Shown here one piece after another: positions 56,937 to 64,000 of a DNA stretch of 64,000 nucleotides. The notes beneath the pieces were generated by a model. It did not search any database. It was not told where the DNA came from and was given only the letters and a program-made list of their open reading frames with translations. The first letter of the stretch is position 1. Each line of letters opens with the position of its first letter. Source of the stretch: Promethearchaeota archaeon. GTDB lineage: Archaea > Asgardarchaeota > Lokiarchaeia > Sigynarchaeales > SOKP01. Location of the stretch: contig JABXKC010000009.1 in assembly GCA_013375495.1 (NCBI GenBank), positions 1-64,000 on the forward strand, read 5' to 3'. The position numbers and the translations under genes are program-made.

Positions 56937-57275
56937 ATTTCCTGATTTCTCACAAGATTAATATTCTTCGATAGATTGATGGCTATTATTACTATTTTTG
57001 AAGATAATTTTTAAATATTATTTTATTAGTTAATAATAATTTTCATTTTTTACCTTTTTGATTTAAGTAAATTTAAATTCTATTTCTTTTTTAAGTTTTT
57101 ATTATCTTCTTAACTAAATTTAATATCTTACATGTTTTTTTTATATTCTTTGAAAAAGTTTAGCGATATAAAAAACTAAAACAGGATTAAACAATTTTTA
57201 TTTAATTAATTCTTTCTTATAATTGATTAAAAATTTTAAATTCTGTTAATCAGATTTCAATAAGGTGTATTACTT
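56937..57275. other. Gene-free AT-rich spacer
   Basis: A 339-nt spacer between the divergent GTPase and cupin genes. I see no coding frame, RNA or repeat that I can support; only AT-rich DNA and, at 57262-57267, a GGTGTA ribosome binding site for the next gene. Confidence 0.6.
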
Positions 57276-57554
57276 ATGAAAAAGAAAATACCAACCGAAG
57301 AAGAGTTGGATAAATTAGGAATAAAGTCATGGGGCATTTGGGAAAAAGAAAAAAGTATTTTTGATTGGTCTTACAGTGATACTGAAACGTGCTATATTTT
57401 AGAGGGAGAGGTAGAAGTAACCGACAATACAACTGGAGAGAAACTTGAATTTAAAAAAGGAGATTTAGTACAATTTCCTAAAGGATTAGAATGCGTTTGG
57501 AACGTTAAGAAACCCGTGAGAAAATATTATAACTTTGGAGATTTGAATATTTAA
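57276..57554 (+). CDS. Cupin-domain protein (EutQ/DUF861-like)
   Basis: A 92-residue single cupin. WGIWEKEKSIFDWSYSDTETC, YILEGEVEVTDN and FKKGDLVQFPKGLECVW give the usual cupin_3 pattern; it lacks the His-rich metal motif of the cupin at 54304 and may bind a small ligand without metal. Preceded by AAGGTGTA. A T10 tract follows the stop. Confidence 0.85.
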   Translation: MKKKIPTEEELDKLGIKSWGIWEKEKSIFDWSYSDTETCYILEGEVEVTDNTTGEKLEFKKGDLVQFPKGLECVWNVKKPVRKYYNFGDLNI

Positions 57555-57566
57555 GTTGATATTTAC

Positions 57567-57576
57567 TTTTTTTTTT
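57567..57576 (+). terminator. Poly-T tract after the cupin gene
   Basis: Ten consecutive T residues starting 13 nt after the stop codon, a typical archaeal termination signal. Confidence 0.5.
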
Positions 57577-57719
57577 CATTTTAAAACGATTTTTATGCAA
57601 TTCACATAGTATTATATACCCATCTGATGAACTATTAGTTGACATAGATTTCAATTAAATTTGATGTGTTTAGATTTAATTCGTGAATAAATATAGAATG
57701 ATAAAATCAGTTGCTTTAA

Positions 57720-59837
57720 GTGAATCCAATGAAGGATCTTGAGGTTAAACCATTTCTTTTAGAGGAAAACATTAACAAATTTTTTAATAGTATTCCTATT
57801 CCATCATACATCTGGCAGAAACACGATGATGATTTTATATTAATTGATTATAATACTGCAGCCGAACAAATAACTGACGGCAAAATCAAGGATCTTATAG
57901 GCGTAAAAGCATCTGAAATACATAAAGATAGGCCCGATATTGTCGAAGCGATAAAGATGTCATTTCAAGAGAAAAAAAGTATCTCTAAAAAATCCAATTA
58001 TATAGCACAAGCTACCGGACAAATAAAATACAATTCTCTTAACATTCACCACTTACCACCTGATTTAATAATTGTTCACATTAAAGATATAACTGATTGG
58101 GTTCTAGCAGAAGAAAGACTCAAAAATTCTGAAGAAAAATATAAACTACTATTTGAACGATCTCCTATCCCAATTGTACTAACGGATTTAACAGGTATAC
58201 TATTTGATTGTAATTTGGCTACAGAGAATCAATTTGGATATCTGAAAGAAGATCTAATTGGAAAAAACTATTTCAAATTAGGTATATATTCTCCTACGCT
58301 AATTCCTATATTTAAAACAAGAATATCTCATCTAATTGAAGGAAAACCAATTGAGCATACTGAATTTGAAATATTAAAAAAAGATGGGAGTAAATCCTGG
58401 ATTGTTAATCATATTTCTTTGGTAAATCTTGACAACAAACCAATGGTACAATCTTTCATAAATGATGTTACAGAGCGAAAGAATTTCGAGCAAAAAATAA
58501 AGCGAAAACTCAAAAACGAGAAATTTGTTTCTGCCATTTCTTCTAGGCTTATTAGTACTTTAGACATTGATAAGGCTTTAAGTACATCTCTTCTTGAGAT
58601 GGGTGTTCTAATGGGTGCCTCACGTGCATATATTTTACTTTTTAACGATGAGGGTTCACTTGAGTTTTATATACAAGAGTGGTGTGCTGAGGGTATAGAA
58701 CCACAAATGATAAATTTAACAAACATAAATGAAACAACATTCCCTTGGATCTTTAATCGTGGTAGAAAGAATGATCTAATCCACATAAAAGATACTTCGG
58801 AGCTTCCAGAAGAATCATTCAAACTTAAAAAAGAATTAGAAAAATTAGATATTAATTCTGTTCTTGGATTTCCTATAAAAATTAAAGAAGAATCTTTTGG
58901 ATACATAGGATTCGATAACATACATCAAATAAGTAACTGGGACGAACTTGATATTGAGATTCTTCGTACTACATCTGAAATCATCGGTAATGCATTAGAA
59001 CGTAAATGGGCTGAAGAAACACTCAAGAGCAGTCATCAATTACTCGCGGGAATTATTTCTTCTTTAACCGAAACAATTTATCTTGTAGATAATCATTTTA
59101 ATATAGTTTGGGCCAACAATGTCACTAAACAACTTTTTGGATTGAAATTAACTGGAAAAAAATGTTACAAAATTTTCAGTCGTCGAGGAAAGCCGTGTAC
59201 GGAATGCTTAGCCCTCAAAACCTTTAGAGATGGAAAAATACACGAGGACGAGAAGGAATTCATCACTATTAATATGGAAAATTTGAATTTTTGGTGTACT
59301 TCAAGTACAGCAGGGATAAATTTGGAAGGAGAAACAGAGTTAGCTATTATGATATTAAGGGATGTTACAACACGAAAATCAATGGAAGAAACGCTAGTTA
59401 ACTCTGAAAAGGATTTGAGATTGTTAAATCAGACATTAATCCAAAAAGTAGAAGAAAGAACTAGAGAATTGCGAAAATCTGAAGAAAATTACAAAAAAAT
59501 ATTAAACGATTTAGATGTTGGCTTCTATAAGGGAGAATTTAAAGGCAAGTTACTGATGCATAATGCGGCATTAAACAAAATTTTAGGTTTAGGTGAAAAC
59601 ATTTCTTTAGTTGGGTCTCAATCCTCACAATTTCTTTCTAATCTAAATGAACAAGGACGTTATTATCGGGGGTTATTAGACAACGATAATATTAAGAACT
59701 TTGTCACAAAACTTAAGATTCCTAGTGGGGAGATAATAACCGTTCAATTAAATTCTCACTTGATAAAGGATGATAGAGGTAACCCCATAGAGGTTGAAGG
59801 AACAGTCATTAAAATCACAGATGAAAATGAAGGTTAA
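57720..59837 (+). CDS. Multi-PAS/GAF sensor protein without a kinase domain
   Basis: A 705-residue sensory protein. By pattern: a PAS domain (about 15-130), a second PAS (about 140-260, ending INDVTERKNFE), a GAF domain (about 275-435, with LGFPIKIKEESFGYIGFDN), a third PAS with cysteines near CYKIFSRRGKPCTECLAL (about 445-570), a coiled coil, and a fourth PAS to the end. No histidine-kinase or cyclase domain follows, so it probably acts by binding a partner. Start GTG 57720 or ATG 57729. Ligands unknown. Confidence 0.8.
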   Translation: MNPMKDLEVKPFLLEENINKFFNSIPIPSYIWQKHDDDFILIDYNTAAEQITDGKIKDLIGVKASEIHKDRPDIVEAIKMSFQEKKSISKKSNYIAQATGQIKYNSLNIHHLPPDLIIVHIKDITDWVLAEERLKNSEEKYKLLFERSPIPIVLTDLTGILFDCNLATENQFGYLKEDLIGKNYFKLGIYSPTLIPIFKTRISHLIEGKPIEHTEFEILKKDGSKSWIVNHISLVNLDNKPMVQSFINDVTERKNFEQKIKRKLKNEKFVSAISSRLISTLDIDKALSTSLLEMGVLMGASRAYILLFNDEGSLEFYIQEWCAEGIEPQMINLTNINETTFPWIFNRGRKNDLIHIKDTSELPEESFKLKKELEKLDINSVLGFPIKIKEESFGYIGFDNIHQISNWDELDIEILRTTSEIIGNALERKWAEETLKSSHQLLAGIISSLTETIYLVDNHFNIVWANNVTKQLFGLKLTGKKCYKIFSRRGKPCTECLALKTFRDGKIHEDEKEFITINMENLNFWCTSSTAGINLEGETELAIMILRDVTTRKSMEETLVNSEKDLRLLNQTLIQKVEERTRELRKSEENYKKILNDLDVGFYKGEFKGKLLMHNAALNKILGLGENISLVGSQSSQFLSNLNEQGRYYRGLLDNDNIKNFVTKLKIPSGEIITVQLNSHLIKDDRGNPIEVEGTVIKITDENEG

Positions 59838-59856
59838 TATTCAATAAAGAATTAGT

Positions 59857-60399
59857 TTAGGAATATCTTATTTTATCTCTATACTCTTTAACAGAGACTT
59901 TTCTCGCTTCTAATCGTTCGTGTTTTATTAAAGTCTCTTCAATTGTTTTAATTTCGGTTCTAGTTTTTATATCGAATTTCTTTAATTTTTCGAGAATCTC
60001 TTTTTCTCCTAAGCCTTTATTATAATACGCTTTAAAATTTGTAATTATCTTCTCGTTGTAAAAAATATAGTGTCCGTTAATGAAAGTTATTAGGGAACTC
60101 TTTTTACTTTGCTCTTTTGATAATTTATACATCTTTCCTTGTATTTGAGCTAGTGGATGTTTAAGTTTTCGTGCTATGTCCTTGTCTTCAATTGAATCTA
60201 CCTCATTCAAAAATTTATCAAGTTTTTTATAAAACAACAAAGTTGGTACATAAGAAAGAGCGAATAAGCTAATAGTAATAACGGTGATTATTATAGCAGC
60301 TAATTGATTAAAGAAAAAAACGATAAGGATTATAGCAACGAGAAATATAAACCACTTTCTTCCAATTGTCTTTAAAATTTTTACAAATTTTCCAGGCAT
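59857..60399 (-). CDS. Small membrane protein with cytoplasmic tail, unknown function
   Basis: A 180-residue protein: two membrane helices at about 14-31 and 33-54, then a charged, probably helical cytoplasmic part (for example KFLNEVDSIEDKDIARKLKHP). I do not recognise the family. It lies just downstream of the 5S rRNA gene on the same strand, but a T-rich stretch separates them. Confidence 0.6.
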   Translation of the reverse strand: MPGKFVKILKTIGRKWFIFLVAIILIVFFFNQLAAIIITVITISLFALSYVPTLLFYKKLDKFLNEVDSIEDKDIARKLKHPLAQIQGKMYKLSKEQSKKSSLITFINGHYIFYNEKIITNFKAYYNKGLGEKEILEKLKKFDIKTRTEIKTIEETLIKHERLEARKVSVKEYRDKIRYS

Positions 60400-60496
60400 A
60401 TAAATCTTTAAAACTCAATTAATTAACTCTTACTAAATATTATTATGTATTATTTAAAAATATTGTTTATAAGGAAATAAGGATTTCAGTGATATT

Positions 60497-60678
60497 CTTA
60501 AACCACATTTACGATTCCGGGTTCGGATGGTACCGGGTACTATCCTGTATTACCATGACCGTAGCCGAAGCTACAGTTTGCAAGTTCCCATAGATTTTCA
60601 ACTACAGTACTATCTGCAACGCAAAACAGTTTAACTTCCGGCGTTGTAGCTAATCGCTACGAGATAATGTGGTTAAAG
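60497..60678 (-). rRNA. rrf: Circularly permuted 5S rRNA gene with closing stem
   Basis: Reading the minus strand, the 3' half of 5S comes first (GGAAGUUAA, then loop E AUAGUACUG, a GAAA-capped helix IV, and UGGGAAC in helix V; 60641 to 60577). Next is CUGUAGC-UUCG-GCUACGG (60576-60559), which is helix I sealed by a UUCG tetraloop. The 5' half follows (loop A UCAUGG; ACCCGGUACCAUCCGAAC with loop C; 60558 to 60514). Helices I-V can all be formed in canonical positions. The flanks 60666-60678 and 60497-60509 pair over 12 of 13 positions. Reordered, the RNA is about 117 nt plus the tetraloop. No 16S or 23S gene is in the window. Confidence 0.88.
60511..60644 (-). other. Bulge-helix-bulge-like junction of the permuted 5S precursor
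   Basis: Leader strand: ACG (60644-60642), CCGG (60641-60638), AAG (60637-60635), UU. Trailer strand: GAAC (60524-60521), CCGG (60520-60517), AAU (60516-60514), CGU (60513-60511). CCGG pairs with CCGG as a 4-bp centre, ACG with CGU on one side and UU with AA on the other; on both strands the bulge is 3' of the central helix, as in archaeal splice motifs. Cutting after the second bulge base on each strand and joining gives CCCGGAA|GUUAAAC, the canonical 5S sequence. If G60635 pairs with C60521, the leader bulge is two bases. Confidence 0.6.
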
Positions 60679-60831
60679 ACACCACTAACAACCAATTCAT
60701 ATGTTCGGCTATATTATTGTAAAATGCTTTATTTATGTGGTTGTAAGTAATAGAAATAGTAAAGACTAGTAATTAAACTTTTTCATAACAAATAGTTAAA
60801 CTTAAAAGGATTTGTATTGAACTTATTAGGC

Positions 60832-63015
60832 TTATATCAGATTTCTAATGTTTTTTTTGTGTCTCTTCATTCCAATTATAACGACCGTTATAGAGATTCC
60901 AACTAATCCAACTATCATAATGGAAGCAACTATAAGCACATAATCTATAATTGGTTTTGGAATTGAAAAATTTAAATTTTCCTCGTAAAAAATAGAAGTT
61001 TTGTTTGTATAATCTCTCATTATTACGAGATATTGATATTCACCTGGTTCTAATTTATTTAAAGTAATATTAAACTCTTGTTTATTCATATTGAAATCAT
61101 TGTATAGTCTATTTAGTGAAAAGTCTGAAAAATTATTTTTTGACAATAAAAAGAATACGCTTTCAATTCCCGAGTGATTATCACTTGCATTAAAGAAGAA
61201 TACAATATTATTTGTAGCAGTAGGGTTTAGAGGGACATAATTAACAGTAAGTAGTTCAGGTATGTCAGTATCAGCTAAAGTGGTAAAATTAAAGTAGGAA
61301 GGAATTACATTATGCCCAGTGATTATTACGCTATAGTTTTCGTTCGCTTCAGCAGGTAGCCTAAAATCTACAAAACCATTTACATCAGCATAAACTGTTC
61401 GGTACTTTCCATTTAAAGTTCGGAGATTAATTCTTGCTCTCGGAACAACTCTCCCAAGATTATCTTTTACCTGAAACGATATACATTGACCTTCATAAAT
61501 GTCCCCGGTAAAATAATCTGGAACTTCTGCAGGAACCTTTGTATATACATCAAGTTCTGGGTCACCTAATAAATTATAAGTTAACACATTTTTACGGTGT
61601 TGTTGTTGATACAAGCCTTGTGTCATTGAAGCCTCTCCTCTCACAAAATAATCGCTATTCATATACTCAACCTTGGAATCGTATAGAGCCCTTCCTTGTT
61701 GGAACTTTTTTTCTGTGAAAAATTCTCTCCAAAATAGCTTAGCATTAGCTCTGTTGACTTTTTCTAATTCTTCATCATCTTGAAAATACCAGGTAACGCG
61801 TAGTCCACCAATGTAACCAATCGCTCCGGAGTCAGCTCTGGTAATTAACCTTTCACCTATGCTATAATCTCCTTTGTCGTACGAGGATGTTGTGCATGCA
61901 TCGGCGTAAAATAAGGAAGGCATGTCTGTATTATTACTTGATAAAGCATCTGCGTTATTGTAATATGATTCACTACTATCATCTGTAATCACAGTTGGAT
62001 CTGAGTGTCCAGCAATTATTACTGTAGAGTACCCCGAATCAAATTCCGTACGAAAACTAGTGCTATTAAGAGAGCCAAGCGAGTTTGGGGGTAATGGAAT
62101 GGTTGGTGTAAATGAGGATGTGGTTTTTGCTAGGTGTGTAAAGTTCATCTCATTAATCACATAATTCTCCCAAATATACTCCATAAGACGAGCTTCGTCT
62201 TCATCAGTGATTAATTTAATAGGATCAGGGTGATATTGATAATAACTTGAAACTCCTCCTGCGAGCAGCATTTTATTCATCCAGTCTCCAATATTAGGAT
62301 CCGTTTCATATTTTAAAGTTTTATTAATCATTGCTGAAAGCTCAGAGGGATTACTAGCGGGTAATCGGCCAACGTAAACTTCTGGTATCCACGAAATTTC
62401 ATCAATTTCTCCATTATGTTCGGTAGATTCCCCCCATATGCTATTGTTATTATCATCCCACGATCCTGTTAGATCTCCATAATAGAAATCAGTTGGTTTG
62501 TAATAATTATCAAAAGAAGAGTACTCCGATTCACCCGTAACAAAAACATCAGGATTATATACTTCTCTTATAGGGATTAGATCATTTTCAGCATCGCCAG
62601 CAAGAAGAACCCATTGAATATTTTCCTTCTCATAGAAATCTTTTATCATGTTTCGGATTTGCTCTGCTTTATCCCTCCCTTCATAGTCCGAATAGTTGGT
62701 TAAAATGATTGTCTTGACTCCTTTCTCGTTCTTCCACTCCATTAAGGGCGTAGCGGCACTTACAAAGCTTGAATCATTAACGATAATTAACATTTCTATT
62801 TTTTGATCGTTCCATAAGGCGTTTAATGCATTATAATCGATTTCTGGTAATTTGGATGTATTAATTACGGGTGTCGTCGCGATTTTCAAGTTTATCAGAT
62901 TATGTGGACGATTAACGCTTTGATTTCCATCTTCTATATTGAGGGGAATAAGCGGAATAAGTATTAATGTGGTAAGTAAAATGAGAATGTATTTTTTTAA
63001 CTCGAGCTTCCCCAT
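60832..63015 (-). CDS. C25 (gingipain-like) family cysteine peptidase, membrane anchored
   Basis: A 727-residue exported protein. It has an N-terminal signal segment (about 8-25), a caspase-like peptidase domain with candidate catalytic His in IIAGHSDPT near 337 and Cys in FYADACTTSSYD near 372, beta-sandwich regions after about 490 (DNLGRVVPRARINLRT), and a C-terminal membrane helix (about 694-716) followed by basic residues. The peptidase would face outside the cell. Resembles gingipain-type C25 peptidases. Preceded by a GGGGAAG-type leader at the ATG. Confidence 0.8.
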   Translation of the reverse strand: MGKLELKKYILILLTTLILIPLIPLNIEDGNQSVNRPHNLINLKIATTPVINTSKLPEIDYNALNALWNDQKIEMLIIVNDSSFVSAATPLMEWKNEKGVKTIILTNYSDYEGRDKAEQIRNMIKDFYEKENIQWVLLAGDAENDLIPIREVYNPDVFVTGESEYSSFDNYYKPTDFYYGDLTGSWDDNNNSIWGESTEHNGEIDEISWIPEVYVGRLPASNPSELSAMINKTLKYETDPNIGDWMNKMLLAGGVSSYYQYHPDPIKLITDEDEARLMEYIWENYVINEMNFTHLAKTTSSFTPTIPLPPNSLGSLNSTSFRTEFDSGYSTVIIAGHSDPTVITDDSSESYYNNADALSSNNTDMPSLFYADACTTSSYDKGDYSIGERLITRADSGAIGYIGGLRVTWYFQDDEELEKVNRANAKLFWREFFTEKKFQQGRALYDSKVEYMNSDYFVRGEASMTQGLYQQQHRKNVLTYNLLGDPELDVYTKVPAEVPDYFTGDIYEGQCISFQVKDNLGRVVPRARINLRTLNGKYRTVYADVNGFVDFRLPAEANENYSVIITGHNVIPSYFNFTTLADTDIPELLTVNYVPLNPTATNNIVFFFNASDNHSGIESVFFLLSKNNFSDFSLNRLYNDFNMNKQEFNITLNKLEPGEYQYLVIMRDYTNKTSIFYEENLNFSIPKPIIDYVLIVASIMIVGLVGISITVVIIGMKRHKKNIRNLI

Positions 63016-63142
63016 GAAAAATCAATTAAATAGAGAGTGACTTGGTATATATTTTTTTTTAGAATTAAAAATATATTTGCTTATATTATAACAAATTAAA
63101 AATAAGAATACGCTTATTATATAAAAAAACTACCTAGTTATC

Positions 63143-63370
63143 ATGCCCCTTAGATTTAACTCTTGCCCTCATTGTAACCAACGGATAGTATTCAGTATTG
63201 ATGAAAGTGATATCAATTCATCGAAATATCCTGCTCCAGTATATGTTCTTCATAAAAGTGAATTATGTGGAAAAATTTCAACCTTTTATGTTGATAGTCT
63301 CTTAAGGGTTTCCTATAGGGAGCCTGAGAAGAAATCCGGTGCCCTTAGAACATTGGAAACAATAGATTAA
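63143..63370 (+). CDS. Small cysteine-containing protein, unknown function
   Basis: A 75-residue protein. CPHC near residue 8 and a third Cys near 42 (ELCGK) suggest a small metal-binding fold, though a fourth ligand is not obvious. No family recognised. Divergent from the peptidase gene and 134 nt before the aIF2-gamma gene. Confidence 0.55.
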   Translation: MPLRFNSCPHCNQRIVFSIDESDINSSKYPAPVYVLHKSELCGKISTFYVDSLLRVSYREPEKKSGALRTLETID

Positions 63371-63504
63371 TATATCTTCTCAAGAGTTTATGTAAATCTT
63401 ATATGTAACGATTAATTTAATAAAAATACTGCCTTTTATTTTTGTAGCGAGTTTAGAAAATTTATTAAATTATTACTAACCAAAGTAAAATAGTTTTAGC
63501 TAAT

Positions 63505-64000
63505 ATGACGTACGTTTTAGAAGAAGTTTCGGGAATAGGTAAAGCAACAGCAGACCGATTAAGAGCGTCTGGCATTGATACAGTTGAAAAATTAGCTTCA
63601 ATAACTCAAGAAGCATTAACACAGTTAAAAATCAAAGGAGTAGGTGAATCCACAGCTTTAAGGTATATTAAAAACGCTCAAAAATTAATTAAAGAAAAAT
63701 CAAGTTATCCTGAATTAAAGAAAAAAGACAAGCCACTCAAGCAAGAAAAACCTCAAAAACCTGGACCAACTCAAAAAGTAAAACCTTCAAAAGGTAGTAA
63801 TCTTAAAGATTTAATAAAGAAACAAGCAGAATGTAATATAGGGTTAGTTGGTCACGTTGATCACGGAAAAACTACATTAGTTAAAGCCCTTACGGGAGAC
63901 TGGACAGATAGACACTCCGAAGAACAAGAAAGGGGAATTTCTATAAAATTAGGATATTCAAACGCCACTATTTTGCATTGTCCCGAATGTGACGAGTATC
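63505..64000 (+). CDS. eif2g: aIF2-gamma with N-terminal helix-hairpin-helix extension, 3' end outside the window
   Basis: The frame opens at ATG 63505 and runs off the right edge (165 codons seen). From about residue 112 it is the start of aIF2-gamma: [19 protein letters not shown] (G1), then RGISIKLGY (G2) and the zinc-knuckle start CPEC. The preceding ~110 residues are extra: a helix-hairpin-helix pair ([16 protein letters not shown] and [15 protein letters not shown]) and a Lys/Pro-rich linker. aIF2-gamma carries initiator tRNA to the ribosome. Ordinary aIF2-gamma begins within ~10 residues of the G1 motif, so the fusion is unusual. Confidence 0.92.
   Translation, partial: MTYVLEEVSGIGKATADRLRASGIDTVEKLASITQEALTQLKIKGVGESTALRYIKNAQKLIKEKSSYPELKKKDKPLKQEKPQKPGPTQKVKPSKGSNLKDLIKKQAECNIGLVGHVDHGKTTLVKALTGDWTDRHSEEQERGISIKLGYSNATILHCPECDEY

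Noticed and set aside
1..64000. CRISPR array or insertion sequence
   Set aside because: No regularly spaced repeat, transposase or terminal inverted repeats with target duplication were seen by eye.

Overview
This is a 64 kb, AT-rich archaeal window that most resembles an Asgard archaeon of the Lokiarchaeia (Promethearchaeia) type. The archaeal signs are aIF1A, aIF2-gamma, Spt5, a Cdc48/VAT AAA ATPase with a C-terminal HbYX-like tail, archaemetzincin, and GGTGAT/GGAGG ribosome binding sites. The Asgard signs are a Rab-like small GTPase, an MglA-like GTPase, a probable longin-roadblock protein, and Wood-Ljungdahl genes mixed with fatty-acid-type enzymes. The assignment is inferred from gene content alone.

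Layout. 1-3765: HdrA-MvhD fusion (cut by the left edge), MetV, MetF and an Lrp-type regulator. 3790-8248: mostly minus-strand membrane and hypothetical genes, an MBL hydrolase, a candidate structured RNA and a 51-codon small ORF. 8459-13129: a second MetV-MetF pair, 3-hydroxyacyl-CoA dehydrogenase, dihydrolipoyl-dehydrogenase-like enzyme. 13224-18002: orphan Eco57I/TaqI-type DNA methyltransferase, radical SAM protein, MetE-like protein, MglA-like GTPase. 18231-24450: Hsp20-like protein plus Cdc48, an HTH regulator, a HEYIH protein, a polyferredoxin and a TIGR04076 protein. 24532-30867: tRNA-Pro(TGG), archaemetzincin, ADP-ribosylglycohydrolase and a lysine block (dapA-dapB facing dapF-lysA). 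30968-43410: CdhD, GYD protein, DsrE-TusA with divergent LysR, two unknown membrane proteins, a broken acyltransferase gene, an MrfA/YprA-type helicase and aldehyde:ferredoxin oxidoreductase. 43619-56936: thioredoxin-like and DUF4139 proteins, epimerase, three acyl-CoA dehydrogenase paralogues, longin-like protein, Spt5, aIF1A, cupin, iron alcohol dehydrogenase, FCF1-like PIN protein, Rab-like GTPase. 57276-64000: cupin, PAS/GAF sensor, 5S rRNA, C25-type peptidase, and the start of aIF2-gamma.

The most unusual element is the 5S rRNA gene on the minus strand at about 60497-60678. Its two halves are in reverse order: the 3' half comes first, then a UUCG tetraloop that closes helix I, then the 5' half. 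The flanks form a 12-bp stem. The new ends can fold into a bulge-helix-bulge-like junction whose predicted cuts would restore the canonical 5S sequence exactly. This points to a circularly permuted 5S rRNA gene, probably matured by the tRNA-splicing machinery.

A second theme is translation initiation. Three genes of well-known families (polyferredoxin, aldehyde:ferredoxin oxidoreductase, cupin) have intact N-termini but no ATG, GTG or TTG codon that could start them; ATT, ATC or ATA fits instead. aIF2-gamma itself carries an N-terminal helix-hairpin-helix extension.

Metabolically the window supports an anaerobe using the methyl and carbonyl branches of the Wood-Ljungdahl pathway (two MetVF pairs, HdrA-MvhD, CdhD, FwdF-like polyferredoxin) linked to ferredoxin-dependent aldehyde oxidation and acyl-CoA oxidation. 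No CRISPR array, insertion sequence or prophage was seen.
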